Positions 35,405-44,994 are shown, numbered from the stretch's first letter. The stretch is 64,000 nt of DNA from Gluconobacter roseus NBRC 3990 (GCF_006538885.1 NZ_BJLY01000001.1:682001-746000), one strand, 5' to 3'. Translations and numbers: made by a program. The notes: generated by a model from the letters alone, not told the origin.

Positions 35405-36883
35405 ATGTCCTCATCTGCACAGCGTTCCGCCATTGTCGATCTTGGATCCAACTCGGTCCGGCTGGTCGTTTTTGAAGGGGTGACACGCAATCCCCTTCCG
35501 ATCTTCAACGAAAAGGTCACGCTCAAGCTCGGGCGTGGGCTGGATACGACAGGGCGCCTCAATGAAGAGGGCGTGGCGCTGGCGATGGATGTGCTGGGAC
35601 GGTTCCATACCGTCGCCCGCGCGATGGGGGCGGAACCGTTTCAGGTTCTTGCGACCGCTGCCGTCCGGGATGCGACCAATGGTCCGGACTTCGTGGATGC
35701 GATCCGTGCGCGGATGCCGGGCGTGCCGATCCGGGTTCTGGAAGGGACCGAGGAAGCCGATTATGCGGCCCGTGGTGTCCTGTGTGGGCTGCCGGAAGCG
35801 AACGGGCTGGTGGCCGACATTGGGGGTGGCTCGCTGGAGCTGATACATGTGGCCGATGGCCAGTATTTCGAGGCCGTGACGACCAAGCTGGGCGTGATCC
35901 GGCTGCATGACCGTGCGAAGGGCAGCATCGAGCGGGCGGCCGAAATTGCGAACGAGCTTCTGGCGGCCGTGAACTGGCTGCCGGGCATGACGGGGCGACC
36001 GCTCTATCTGGTGGGTGGTGCCTTCCGGGCTCTGGCGCGTCTGCAGATTGCGCGCACGCAGTATCCGCTGAACCTCGTGCATCTGTTCAGCCTCTCTGAA
36101 GGGGAGGCGCGTGAGATGGCGGACTGGGTTATCAGTGCCCCCAAGCGCACGCTTGAAAAGCTTCCCGGTGCGCCGCGCAAGCGTCTGGCGGATGCGCCTT
36201 TTGCGGCCGTTGTGCTGCGCTGCCTGATGGAGCGAGTCCGTCCGTCCAAAGTCGTGTTCAGCGTCGATGGGCTGCGTGAAGGCTGGTACATGCGCCATGT
36301 GGCGTCTTCGGTGGCGGATCTGGATCCCATGACCGATCTGGCGACGGAAATGGCCAACCGTCTGGCACGTAGTGCGTCACTGGCCGAGCCTCTCGTGAAA
36401 TGGACGGCACCGCTGTTCCGCGAAGAGACGCGCACTCAGAAGCGTCTGCGCGAACTGGCCTGCATGCTGTCTGATATCGGGTCTTACGATCACCCCGAAT
36501 ACCGCGCCGAGCAGACCTATCGTCGTGTGATGCATGGTCATGGCGTGGGCTTTGATCACAGCGCACGGGCCTTTATCGGTCTGACGCTGGCCGTGCGTTA
36601 TGAAGTCTCAATGGATTCTCCTTTGATCGAACCTTCCCGTCAGCTTCTGTCGCGTTCGGAAATCGACCGTGCGGTACAGTTGGGTCTGGCGCTCCGGCTG
36701 GCCTATACACTCTGTGCAGGGACGAAAGTCCTTCTGGATGAGTGCAGGCTTCTCGTGGAAGACGGCACGCTTGTGCTGATCCTTGGCGCGCGCAGTGTTC
36801 GGGCGGCAGGCAGTGCGGTCCGTCGTCGTTTCGAGAGGCTGGCGGCTGCGATGCAGCTTCAATGTCAGGTTAGGGAAGAATGA
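35405..36883 (+). CDS. ppx: Ppx/GppA phosphatase (exopolyphosphatase)
   Basis: A 492-residue actin-fold phosphatase that cleaves terminal phosphate from polyphosphate and/or the 5'-phosphate of pppGpp. N-terminal phosphate motif IVDLGSNSVRLVVFEG at 9-24, ATAAVRDATNG near 80, and the second phosphate loop DIGGGSLEL near 138 are intact. The C-terminal half is an HD-like helical domain (HGHGVGFDHSARAFIGL). It is coupled to ppk upstream (5 bp) and overlaps cdh by 4 bp. Confidence 0.95.
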   Translation: MSSSAQRSAIVDLGSNSVRLVVFEGVTRNPLPIFNEKVTLKLGRGLDTTGRLNEEGVALAMDVLGRFHTVARAMGAEPFQVLATAAVRDATNGPDFVDAIRARMPGVPIRVLEGTEEADYAARGVLCGLPEANGLVADIGGGSLELIHVADGQYFEAVTTKLGVIRLHDRAKGSIERAAEIANELLAAVNWLPGMTGRPLYLVGGAFRALARLQIARTQYPLNLVHLFSLSEGEAREMADWVISAPKRTLEKLPGAPRKRLADAPFAAVVLRCLMERVRPSKVVFSVDGLREGWYMRHVASSVADLDPMTDLATEMANRLARSASLAEPLVKWTAPLFREETRTQKRLRELACMLSDIGSYDHPEYRAEQTYRRVMHGHGVGFDHSARAFIGLTLAVRYEVSMDSPLIEPSRQLLSRSEIDRAVQLGLALRLAYTLCAGTKVLLDECRLLVEDGTLVLILGARSVRAAGSAVRRRFERLAAAMQLQCQVREE

Positions 36884-37644
36884 GTTTGCGGAATTACGGG
36901 ACGGCAGCCAAGGTTGGTTTTCTGGCGGCAGCTGTGGTGTTCGGGCTGTCAGGGTGTGGCAAGTCCCATGATCGTGGGGCGCTGTGGAAAGTCGTGCATG
37001 GGCGGTGTGCGCCGGATGCCGCGCACAAGCCCTGCACGGTCTATGACGAGAAAGACGGCTATGCCCTGCTCAAGGACAAGACCGGGCGTGGGCAGTATCT
37101 TGTCATCCCGACGCAGAAGGTTCCGGGCGTTGAAGACCCGGTTCTGCTGAAGCCGGAGACGCCGAACTATTTCGCAGAAGCCTGGGGTGAGCGTGCACAT
37201 GTGGCGCAGGCCTATGGGTTCGAGATTCCTGATGCCCATCTGTCGATGGCCATCAATTCGCGTCCCGGCCGGACACAGGACCAGTTGCACATCCATCTGG
37301 ACTGCCTGACGGCCTATGCCCGCGCCGAACTCGACAAGAACATGATCACCGAGACCTGGTCGCTCGTGTCGCTGTATGGTCATCCGTACCGGGCGCGGAT
37401 CGTGGCGTCGCTGGATCCGTCGCCGTTCCGGGTGATTGCGGCGGATGACATGTCCATCCACACGCTCGTCATCACGCCGGCCAAGCATGGCGGGTTTATC
37501 CTGCTCGATGACATGGCGCATGTGTTTGACCATGGATCGGGCGAGGAACTTCAGGATCATGCCTGCCATCTGGACGATCCGCATCACAAGACGATGATCA
37601 TGGACGGCATGGATATGGGCGAGCATCCCAACGGCATGATGTGA
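36880..37644 (+). CDS. cdh: CDP-diacylglycerol diphosphatase, predicted lipoprotein
   Basis: A 254-residue member of the Cdh family, hydrolysing CDP-diacylglycerol to CMP and phosphatidic acid; it has a HIT-like fold. A signal with lipobox LSGC (C26) predicts lipid anchoring in the periplasm. Conserved blocks include ALWKVVHGRC, GYALLKDKTGRGQYLVIPT, PNYFAEAW, MAINSRPGRTQDQLHIHLDC with the catalytic histidines. After the usual family end (QDHAC) a tail of about 25 residues is rich in Met, His and Asp (HLDDPHHKTMIMDGMDMGEH). It overlaps ppx and is followed by an MFS gene. Confidence 0.9.
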   Translation: MSLRNYGTAAKVGFLAAAVVFGLSGCGKSHDRGALWKVVHGRCAPDAAHKPCTVYDEKDGYALLKDKTGRGQYLVIPTQKVPGVEDPVLLKPETPNYFAEAWGERAHVAQAYGFEIPDAHLSMAINSRPGRTQDQLHIHLDCLTAYARAELDKNMITETWSLVSLYGHPYRARIVASLDPSPFRVIAADDMSIHTLVITPAKHGGFILLDDMAHVFDHGSGEELQDHACHLDDPHHKTMIMDGMDMGEHPNGMM

Positions 37645-37725
37645 CGCTGCTGCGACTTGTCCGGTGATTTCCAGTGTGGCAGGGTTCGATCAATCTCGAA
37701 CAATCTGCACTTCCGGAGACCGGTC

Positions 37726-38892
37726 TTGAAACTGGCAGCAAAATCGCCACCAAACTGGCCCCTGCTGTCGCTCGCCGTTGGCGCCTTTGCCATCGGCACG
37801 ACAGAGTTCACTCCGATGGGCCTTCTGCCCGTCATCGCCCATGGTCTTCAGGTCAGCGTCCCCAAGGCCGGTGGGCTTGTGACCGCCTATGCGATGGGCG
37901 TGATGATCGGTGCGCCCATCATCACGCTTCTCATGGCGCGTTTCCGGCGCAAGCTGGCCCTGATCCTGCTGATGGGGCTCTATGTGGCGGGAAACCTGCT
38001 CTCCGCCATTTCCAACAGTTATGAACTGCTTTTCGCGGCCCGTGTCCTGACCAGTCTGGCGCATGGGGCGTTTTTCGGGCTTGGTGCGGTTGAGGCCTCG
38101 CTGTCTGTCGCGCCATCGCGGCGGGCGAGTGCGGTGGCGTCCATGTTTATGGGGCTGACGATCGCCAACATCATCGGCGTTCCGGCGGCAACCTGGCTTG
38201 GGCTGAATTTCGGCTGGCACAGCGCTTTTGGCGTGACGGCGCTGTTGGGGCTGGTGACCATGCTGGCCGTGCAGTTTGCGCTCCCGGCCCGCGAGATCGG
38301 TCCGGCGCCGGAAGTCGGGCGGGAACTTCGGGTTCTCGTGAAGGGCAATGTGCTTCTGGCGCTGTTGACGACCGCGATCGGGGCGGGGGCGATGTTCGTC
38401 CTCTATACCTATATCGCGCCGATCCTTGAGCACATCACCCATGCGAGCCCGACGGTCATTACGATTGCGCTCATGCTGACGGGGGTGGGGTTCTCCATCG
38501 GCAATGCCATTGGTGGACGCAGCGCGGACCGGTCGCTGGATGGAAGTCTGCTGGTTTTCTTCCCCATTCTCGGCATCATCATGCTGATTTTTCCCTGGAT
38601 GGCGCAGACGGTGCCGGGTGCGCTGTTTGCATCGCTTGTCTGGGGGGCAGCCACGTTCTCGCTGATGCCTGCGCTTCAGATGCGGGTGATGCAGGCCGCG
38701 CATGATGCGCCGGCTCTGGCGTCGTCCATGAATATCGGCGCGTTCAATCTTGGAAATGCCATCGGTGCGGCGCTGGGAGGGATCGCGCTGTCTCTGGGGT
38801 TGGGTTACAGCGGTGTTTCCGTTATCGGAACGGCTCTGGCCCTGGTCGGGGTCGGACTTGTTCTTCTTTCACGAAAGGTGGCTCCTCCATGA
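37726..38892 (+). CDS. MFS transporter (AraJ/YdhP-like drug/sugar efflux type)
   Basis: A 388-residue twelve-helix permease of the DHA1 group. FAIGTTEFTPMGLLPVIA near 19 is the diagnostic first-helix motif of AraJ/PbuE/YdhP-like efflux proteins. The best start is TTG at 37726, behind GGAG, giving the usual length; an open frame continues upstream to 37657. Substrate unknown. The stop overlaps the acid phosphatase start (ATGA), so the two are coupled. Confidence 0.88.
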   Translation: MKLAAKSPPNWPLLSLAVGAFAIGTTEFTPMGLLPVIAHGLQVSVPKAGGLVTAYAMGVMIGAPIITLLMARFRRKLALILLMGLYVAGNLLSAISNSYELLFAARVLTSLAHGAFFGLGAVEASLSVAPSRRASAVASMFMGLTIANIIGVPAATWLGLNFGWHSAFGVTALLGLVTMLAVQFALPAREIGPAPEVGRELRVLVKGNVLLALLTTAIGAGAMFVLYTYIAPILEHITHASPTVITIALMLTGVGFSIGNAIGGRSADRSLDGSLLVFFPILGIIMLIFPWMAQTVPGALFASLVWGAATFSLMPALQMRVMQAAHDAPALASSMNIGAFNLGNAIGAALGGIALSLGLGYSGVSVIGTALALVGVGLVLLSRKVAPP

Positions 38893-39575
38893 TCCGTTCC
38901 CTCCTGCTCGCCACCAGCCTGTTTGTCGGTGGTGCGATGGCACCTTTGGCAGCGCAGGCCGCACAGCCGGCGAATGTGGGTGATGCCATTCTGGCCGCCA
39001 GCGCCTATCACGACAGTGGCGATTATCAGCGCGATTTTGATGCTGTTGTTGCGCAGGCCCGTCAGTGGATTGACGAAGCCGCGCCGAAGACGCGGCGTCC
39101 GGCGATCGTGCTCGATATTGACGAGACGACGCTGTCGAACTGGGATGAGATCCGGGCTGACGGATTCGGTTATATTGCATCAGGGCCGTGTGATGCGCTT
39201 CCCAAGGGGCCATGCGGCGTAGATGCCTGGGAGAAAAGCGGGCGTGCGCCGGCATTTGCCTCTACGCGGGCGCTGATTGAGGATGCGCAGGCCCATCATG
39301 TGGCGGTGTTTTTCGTAACGGGGCGGCATGAAGACGAGCGGGATGCGACGGAACGGAACCTGCATCTGGCGGGAATTCAGCACTGGGACGGGCTGTATCT
39401 GCGGCCGATGACGTCTCATGGCTATGCGGCGCGATACAAGACCCCGACGCGGGAGCGGATCGAGCGCAAGGGTTACACGATCATCGCAAGCCTCGGGGAT
39501 CAGCCGTCCGATCTGGCGGGTGGTCATGCGAAGAAAGGCTTTCTGCTGCCCAATCCGTTCTATCGTATTCCTTAA
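38889..39575 (+). CDS. Secreted HAD-superfamily class B/IIIB acid phosphatase
   Basis: A 228-residue protein with a signal peptide (about 1-25, AAQAAQ region) and the class III non-specific acid phosphatase fold. The HAD nucleophile motif is DIDETTLSN with D76 and D78; FFVTGRHEDERDATERNL is motif II, and SLGDQPSDL is motif IV. It acts on phosphomonoesters in the periplasm or at the outer membrane. It overlaps the MFS gene upstream and a strong terminator follows, closing the ppk-ppx-cdh-MFS-phosphatase run. Confidence 0.9.
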   Translation: MIRSLLLATSLFVGGAMAPLAAQAAQPANVGDAILAASAYHDSGDYQRDFDAVVAQARQWIDEAAPKTRRPAIVLDIDETTLSNWDEIRADGFGYIASGPCDALPKGPCGVDAWEKSGRAPAFASTRALIEDAQAHHVAVFFVTGRHEDERDATERNLHLAGIQHWDGLYLRPMTSHGYAARYKTPTRERIERKGYTIIASLGDQPSDLAGGHAKKGFLLPNPFYRIP

Positions 39576-39640
39576 CGGGGAAGCGGATGGTTCCAGTGGG
39601 ATTCAGCCATCCCGCTGGGATATATCCGAAGCTGAATTGA

Positions 39641-39677
39641 AAAAGCCCGGTGCCATGACGGCGCCGGGCTTTTTTTT
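39641..39677. terminator. strong bidirectional terminator
   Basis: A 13-bp stem with one T-G wobble (arm AAAGCCCGGTGCC) and an ATGAC loop, preceded by A residues and followed by T residues. It serves the phosphatase operon (+) and the DUF4175 gene (-). Confidence 0.93.
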
Positions 39678-39680
39678 GTG

Positions 39681-42353
39681 TCAGAACGATTTGAGGAGCC
39701 GTTCCAGATAGTCCAGTTCGCTTTGCGGGCGGGTGCGGTCCGAGGCGCGGCGGCGGAGTTCGCGTTCGATGTCGCGGGCGCGGTCACGGGCGCTCTTGTC
39801 CGGGATATGGGCGTCGGAATCCTTGCCCTTGTCGCCTTCGCCCAGTTTGCGGCCCAGCGGATCCTGATCCTTCTGGTCGTCGTCATCCCCGTCTTCGTCA
39901 CCGGCCTGGGGCTGGTCGCCGTCATCGCCCTGCTGGCCTTTCGCGCCATGCTGGGGTTTGCCGGAACCACCTGCGCCGCCAGACGGGATGAAGCTCAGGC
40001 TGCCGCCCTGACCCTTGCCCGATCCGCCTGATTTCTGGTTCTGGCGCATCTGCTTTCCGGCTTCGGAGAGGTCGGCGAGGACTTTCTGCTCGGCAGTCTG
40101 GGCCTCGGCATCTTTGCGGTCCGCGAGAGCTTCACGCGCGGTCTGCATGTCCGTCTTTGCCTTGTTGAAGGCCGTAGCGGGTTTGCCGGTCAGGTCCTTC
40201 ACACGGTGGCTCAGGATGTCGTTTACGCGCTGAAGGGCGCGTTGCAGGGCATGGTCTGCGCGGCGTTCTTCGGACTGTGCAGCGACCGTGACCGGATCGA
40301 CCGGAGCGGGCGGCTTGGCGTCCGTTGGCTGATCCATGCCGGGCGGGGGCTGCATGCCAAGCTGACGGAGCAGGTCGGCCGTGGACATCTGGCTGACATC
40401 CGGTCGGCTGCCGTCATCGGGGGGAGCCGCAGCCTTTTGAGCTGCCGAGAGACGGGACTGCGTGTGGTCGAGCAGGGTGGTTTCGCGGTGGATGAGATCA
40501 TGCAGGGCCGCGCGCTGGGCACGGGCTTCGGCCTGTGCCTTCATCTGTTCGGCAAGAGCCTTGAGGTCCTCGGGGCTGGCCTGACGCATGCGCTCGGCCA
40601 TGTCTTCCATCTGCTGGAGGCGCTTGAGGGCTTCGTCGCCATGACCCTGATTGGCTTCGGACTGGAGACGGCGCATTTCGTCCGAGAACGGATCGGCCGA
40701 GCTGGTGCCGGACTGCGGCATGACGATGCCGCTCTGAGCGGCACGCGAGAACAGAAGCTGCATCCGGCGGTTCAGGGCATCCTTGAGAGCCTGTGTGCGG
40801 CGCTGGAGTTCTTCCTGTTCGGGGAGGCTATGGCCCTTGTCGCCGAGGTCGCGCATGTGGTCGAGCTGCTGCTGCACGCCCTGCTGGGCGGCGCGGACTT
40901 CGGCGGCGGCATCTGCAATGTCAGGACCGTCGCGGCGCAGATCGTCCAGATAAAGCGCCAGCGCCCAGAGCTCACCGGGCACACGGTCCGCCGCGCCATC
41001 AGGGGCGTCTTTCTGGAGGGAGGCGATCTCAAGGCCGAGGGCTGCGAGGATGGCGCGTTCGTCGGTCGTCTGCGTCAGGAGGTTCAGTTCGGCTGCGGCC
41101 TGCGAGGCGCGCTGCTGGCCGAGCATGAGGCGGCGGCGCAGGGCGATGAGGGCGCGGGCCAGCGGATCGGTGAACTTGCGGGCAGCGATCTGGAATTTGA
41201 CGATATCGCTGCGGCTTTCGCGGCCTGACGCGCTTTTGGCGTGCAGGCGGCCTTCGACTTCCATTCCGGCGAACGGATCGGAGGAAAGGTCTGGTGTGGC
41301 GACGCCTTTCGCGTCCTTGGGCTGTCCGTCGAGCGGGATGGGAACGCGCAGGATGCGGCCCCGGGTCAGGCCGGGAAGGTTGATCTCGGCTTCAAGCGAG
41401 GCGACGCCATAGGTCTGGTGGACGTGCCAGGGCAGGCCGGTGCGCCAGTCGTCTTTCTGCGGTCCGGGTTTGCCGTCCCAGGTGACGGTGGGCGGCAGAT
41501 CGGGTTCGACTTTTACGCGCCATGAGCCGAGCGTGCGGCCACGGACCACGATACTGATGGTGCCGGACTGTTGCAGCGTGCCGTGGCTGTTCCAGCTTTC
41601 AGCGTCGAGCCTGTTCTGTTCGGGCGAGGCGATCCCGTGCAGGGCGGGTTTTCCATGCGCGCCGGTGATGGTGGTGTTCAGAATGGCGCCCTGTGGAACG
41701 TCAAGCGTATTGCGGCCCGTGGCGGAGAGGAAAATCGGTGCGCCGGGGGCGTAGGACGGACGGTCGATCCAGGCCTGAAGGGTGGGGAGCGGAATGCTGT
41801 CATCATCCACGCCGGGGATCAGCCCTGCGTGAAGACGCGAGGGTGTGTGCGTGCCGCCGAGAACTGCCGCGACCACGATGGCCATAGGGACGGCAATGAG
41901 CGCGACCCGTTCGTGCAGGCTGGTTTCGGGGTGGGGGAGGCCGACGCGGAGCGTGCCGAGTGAGGCCGTGACGCGCTCGACATGGCGGGACCAGATGGCG
42001 GACTGCTCGCCATTTCCAGCAAAGGCCGGCCGGTCGGTCAGGCTGAGAAGAGGCTGGTAGGCGAGTTTGGAATCCTGCTCGATCCGGCGGTCGGCCACGG
42101 GAATGCTGACGGGAGGCACACGGCGCAGGCCGGTGATGGTCAGCCACAGGGCCGTGCCGAGAACGCCGGCTTCCAGCAGGGTATGCAGCCAGTCCGGCAG
42201 GGACTGGGGAATACGCGCAAGGCAGGCCAGAACGTAGAACGCGACCAGCAGCAGGGGCCAGCGCAGGGGCTCCCAGGCGCGTTCCCACCACAGGACACGC
42301 TGGGCTTTCCGGCGCAGGGCTTTGAGGTGGAGGGCCGGGTTTGGCTCAGCCAT
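39681..42353 (-). CDS. DUF4175 / TIGR02302 family membrane protein
   Basis: An 890-residue protein of a family confined largely to Alphaproteobacteria and still without known function. Three hydrophobic segments lie near residues 30-48, 58-76 and 148-166; the rest is a large, probably periplasmic, region with beta-rich part (200-390) and long helical, Gln/Arg-rich part (400-800). The C-terminus is Gly/Asp/Lys-rich and low-complexity (KGQQGDDGDQPQAGDEDGDD). Its start overlaps the lysA stop by 8 bp, so it is probably co-transcribed with lysA. Confidence 0.88.
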   Translation of the reverse strand: MAEPNPALHLKALRRKAQRVLWWERAWEPLRWPLLLVAFYVLACLARIPQSLPDWLHTLLEAGVLGTALWLTITGLRRVPPVSIPVADRRIEQDSKLAYQPLLSLTDRPAFAGNGEQSAIWSRHVERVTASLGTLRVGLPHPETSLHERVALIAVPMAIVVAAVLGGTHTPSRLHAGLIPGVDDDSIPLPTLQAWIDRPSYAPGAPIFLSATGRNTLDVPQGAILNTTITGAHGKPALHGIASPEQNRLDAESWNSHGTLQQSGTISIVVRGRTLGSWRVKVEPDLPPTVTWDGKPGPQKDDWRTGLPWHVHQTYGVASLEAEINLPGLTRGRILRVPIPLDGQPKDAKGVATPDLSSDPFAGMEVEGRLHAKSASGRESRSDIVKFQIAARKFTDPLARALIALRRRLMLGQQRASQAAAELNLLTQTTDERAILAALGLEIASLQKDAPDGAADRVPGELWALALYLDDLRRDGPDIADAAAEVRAAQQGVQQQLDHMRDLGDKGHSLPEQEELQRRTQALKDALNRRMQLLFSRAAQSGIVMPQSGTSSADPFSDEMRRLQSEANQGHGDEALKRLQQMEDMAERMRQASPEDLKALAEQMKAQAEARAQRAALHDLIHRETTLLDHTQSRLSAAQKAAAPPDDGSRPDVSQMSTADLLRQLGMQPPPGMDQPTDAKPPAPVDPVTVAAQSEERRADHALQRALQRVNDILSHRVKDLTGKPATAFNKAKTDMQTAREALADRKDAEAQTAEQKVLADLSEAGKQMRQNQKSGGSGKGQGGSLSFIPSGGAGGSGKPQHGAKGQQGDDGDQPQAGDEDGDDDDQKDQDPLGRKLGEGDKGKDSDAHIPDKSARDRARDIERELRRRASDRTRPQSELDYLERLLKSF

Positions 42354-43698
42354 GGTCGTCCTTAGCTGTCAGCCATTCCGGAACGGTTTCGGCTGCAATC
42401 AGTTCCGCAACGCTCTGGCGCTGGCGGATGATCTCCCATTTTCCGTTGTCGATCAGGACCTGTGCCGCAAGCGGGCGGGTATTGTAGGTCGAGCTCATGA
42501 CCGAGCCGTACGCGCCGGTATCGAGCAGGGCGATCAGGTCGCCGCGCTTTGTCTCTGCGGGCAGGGCGCGGTCGCGGGCGAAGATGTCGCTGCTTTCACA
42601 GACCGGGCCGACGATGTCCCAGAGTTTGGTGGGACTGGTCAGACCGCTCGGGGCAACGGGCATGATGCCGTGCCACGACTCATAAAGAGACGGGCGGGCG
42701 AGGTCGTTCATGGCGGCGTCGAGCACGACGAAGTCCGGATTGCCAGCCTTGGTCTCGATCACGCGGGTCAGCAGGAGGCCGGTGGGGGCGGAGAGCCAGC
42801 GGCCGGGTTCGATGCTGAGACGGACGTCGAGATCGCCTAGCGTTTCAGCGATAACGCCGACAAGCATGTCCGGTGAGGGCGCGATTTCGTCCCGGTAGCG
42901 GATGCCGAGGCCTCCGCCGCAGTCCACGGCTTCGACAGTATGACCGGCGGCGCGGATTTCGCGGACCATGTCGGCCAGTCGGGCATAGCCTTCGCGAAAA
43001 GGGCCTGCGGTGAGCATCTGGCTGCCCAGATGGACGGCGAGGCCGACGAGGCGGACGTTTCTCAGGCTGGCGGCTTCACCATAGAGGGCGACGGCGCGGC
43101 GGTGTTCGATGCCGAACTTGTCTCCGGCGCGGCCGGTGGAGATCTTGTCATGGGTGTCGGCGTCCACGTCCGGATTGACGCGCAGGGCGGCGCGCGCGAC
43201 GCGGCCACAGGCGCGGGCGATGTCGTTCAGACGGTAGAGTTCCTCGACGCTTTCGACATTGATTTGTGCAATGTCGTGCTCGACAGCGGCGCGCAGTTCG
43301 GCATCGGATTTGCCGACGCCGGAGAACACGATGCCCGAAGGCGAAATCCCGGCATGAAGGGCGCGCTGCATTTCACCGCCGCTGACGATGTCCACGCCGT
43401 AGCCGCACTGGCGCAGGATGGTCAGGGTGGCCTGATGGTCCTGCGACTTCATGGCGAAATGCATGTTCACCGGCAGGTTCCGGGCCTCGAACGCGGCGCG
43501 CAGGGCTTTTGCGCGACGGCGCAGCGTTTCGGCGCCCGTGATCCAGCACGGTGTGCCGATGGCGGCCGCGATGACGTGCAGGGGCACGCCTTCGAACAGC
43601 AGGCCGTCCCGTGCGTCCATCTTCAGCGAGGGACGGGTTTCCAGCATGTCGGAGAAAGATGGATCGGTGGCGGGATCGGAGGGAAGCGGTGCACTCAT
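42346..43698 (-). CDS. lysA: Diaminopimelate decarboxylase
   Basis: Last step of lysine synthesis: decarboxylates meso-DAP. The 450-residue fold-type III PLP enzyme has the PLP lysine K84 in HFAMKSQDH, the GGGLGIRY phosphate-binding loop, LSIEPGRWL, and the CESSDIFARDR motif with the active-site cysteine from the partner subunit. The N-terminus is about 25 residues longer than most. The frame is open upstream to 44013 but would run into the divergent cdd, so ATG 43698 is chosen. The next gene downstream (DUF4175) overlaps it. Confidence 0.95.
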   Translation of the reverse strand: MSAPLPSDPATDPSFSDMLETRPSLKMDARDGLLFEGVPLHVIAAAIGTPCWITGAETLRRRAKALRAAFEARNLPVNMHFAMKSQDHQATLTILRQCGYGVDIVSGGEMQRALHAGISPSGIVFSGVGKSDAELRAAVEHDIAQINVESVEELYRLNDIARACGRVARAALRVNPDVDADTHDKISTGRAGDKFGIEHRRAVALYGEAASLRNVRLVGLAVHLGSQMLTAGPFREGYARLADMVREIRAAGHTVEAVDCGGGLGIRYRDEIAPSPDMLVGVIAETLGDLDVRLSIEPGRWLSAPTGLLLTRVIETKAGNPDFVVLDAAMNDLARPSLYESWHGIMPVAPSGLTSPTKLWDIVGPVCESSDIFARDRALPAETKRGDLIALLDTGAYGSVMSSTYNTRPLAAQVLIDNGKWEIIRQRQSVAELIAAETVPEWLTAKDDHG

Positions 43699-43766
43699 GA
43701 TGATGCTACCGTATCGCTCTTGGAAGCATGTTCCAAGCTGAACCCGCAGGGGATAATATCGTCGGC

Positions 43767-44156
43767 ATGATACAGGAACTGATCCGAGAGGCCCTCGAGG
43801 CCCGTTCGCGTGCTTACGCACCCTATTCGCGCTTTCAGGTTGGGGCCGCATTGCGGTGTGAGGGTGTTGTTCATTCCGGCTGTAATGTTGAGAATGCGGC
43901 CTATCCGCTTGGGACCTGTGCCGAGGCGGGCGCGATTGCCGCCATGGTGCGGGGTGGCGGGCGCCGTATTGAGGAAATCGTGATCGTGGGCGGGGATGCG
44001 CCGTGCACGCCATGCGGGGGATGCCGGCAGAAGCTGCGGGAGTTTGGTCTGCCGGATTTACAGGTGCATATGATCTCGCCGAAGGGAGATCTGCTCCTGA
44101 CGCGGACGCTTGCCGAGCTTCTGCCTGACGCGTTCGGGCCGGATCATCTGGGATGA
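43767..44156 (+). CDS. cdd: Cytidine deaminase
   Basis: Deaminates cytidine and deoxycytidine in pyrimidine salvage. A 129-residue tetrameric-type enzyme: zinc ligands C51 (in GTCAEAGA), C80 and C83 (in CTPCGGC), catalytic E53, and substrate motif CNVENAAYP at 39-47. An in-frame ATG at 43728 gives 13 extra residues, but the family length supports 43767. It is divergent from lysA and overlaps the protease gene by 4 bp. Confidence 0.94.
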   Translation: MIQELIREALEARSRAYAPYSRFQVGAALRCEGVVHSGCNVENAAYPLGTCAEAGAIAAMVRGGGRRIEEIVIVGGDAPCTPCGGCRQKLREFGLPDLQVHMISPKGDLLLTRTLAELLPDAFGPDHLG

Positions 44157-44848
44157 AATGCGCTGCCGCGCTGCTGATGGTCTGTCTGTCAGGGGGAGGG
44201 GCAATGGCCGCTCCGGCCGTGGCATTGCCGGGACTCGGCCCGGACAGTCATCGCAGCGTGGTGGACGTGAATGTGGCGCCCTGGCGGATTCTGGGGCGTG
44301 TTCAGACGTCTCTGGGTGGGCGTTGCACCGGATTTGCCGTGGCGCCGACCGTGATGGTCACGGCGGCGCATTGTCTGTGGCTGCCGGCGACGCGGCATTA
44401 TATCCAGCCCCAGGATGTTCACGTCCTGATGGGGTATGTGATGGGTCAGTACCGGCTTCATGCGCAGGTGACACACTTTGTTATTGCCCCCGGATATGAT
44501 CCTGACAACGAAGGGGGAACGGCATCCGAGGATCGGGCGACACTGGTTCTGGATCGGCCTGTCATAGCATTGGAAGATCTCGTGCCTTATGGCGAAGCCC
44601 GGATGGGCGCTCCGGCCATGCTAGTCGGATATCCGCAGGATCGGGCAGAGGTGCCGTATGGCGATACTGCGTGTCAGATCAATGGGTTAGCAGTTAATCA
44701 GCTAATCCATCATGACTGTTCGGCAACGCGTGGAGACAGCGGTGGACCACTGCTGGTCCAGCAGCCGGACGGGCAGTGGGGTATTGTCGGGGTCGACGTG
44801 CTTGCAACTTCTGGTCGTGGCGGGTTTGCAGCGCCATTACCGCACTGA
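44153..44848 (+). CDS. secreted trypsin-like serine protease (S1/V8 type)
   Basis: A 231-residue protein with a signal peptide cleaved near AMA-AP (residue 19) and a chymotrypsin fold. The triad is H73 in VTAAHC, an aspartate near 127 in EDRATLVL and S196 in TRGDSGGPL. Cysteine pairs C58/C74 and C174/C189 could form the two common disulfides. It overlaps cdd by 4 bp, an unexpected pairing of a salvage enzyme with an exported protease. Target unknown. Confidence 0.88.
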   Translation: MKCAAALLMVCLSGGGAMAAPAVALPGLGPDSHRSVVDVNVAPWRILGRVQTSLGGRCTGFAVAPTVMVTAAHCLWLPATRHYIQPQDVHVLMGYVMGQYRLHAQVTHFVIAPGYDPDNEGGTASEDRATLVLDRPVIALEDLVPYGEARMGAPAMLVGYPQDRAEVPYGDTACQINGLAVNQLIHHDCSATRGDSGGPLLVQQPDGQWGIVGVDVLATSGRGGFAAPLPH

Positions 44849-44994
44849 GATTTTCGAAAATGGTCCGGGTTGCCATGCAGGAACTGCACGTCAGAAAAAA
44901 TTCACACATGCAAACATCTGGCCGGTCGTGACGTTGCAGACGGCAGAACCCCGAAAGGGTGTTACAGGTTTTTCAAACCCCAAAGGTGATTGCC

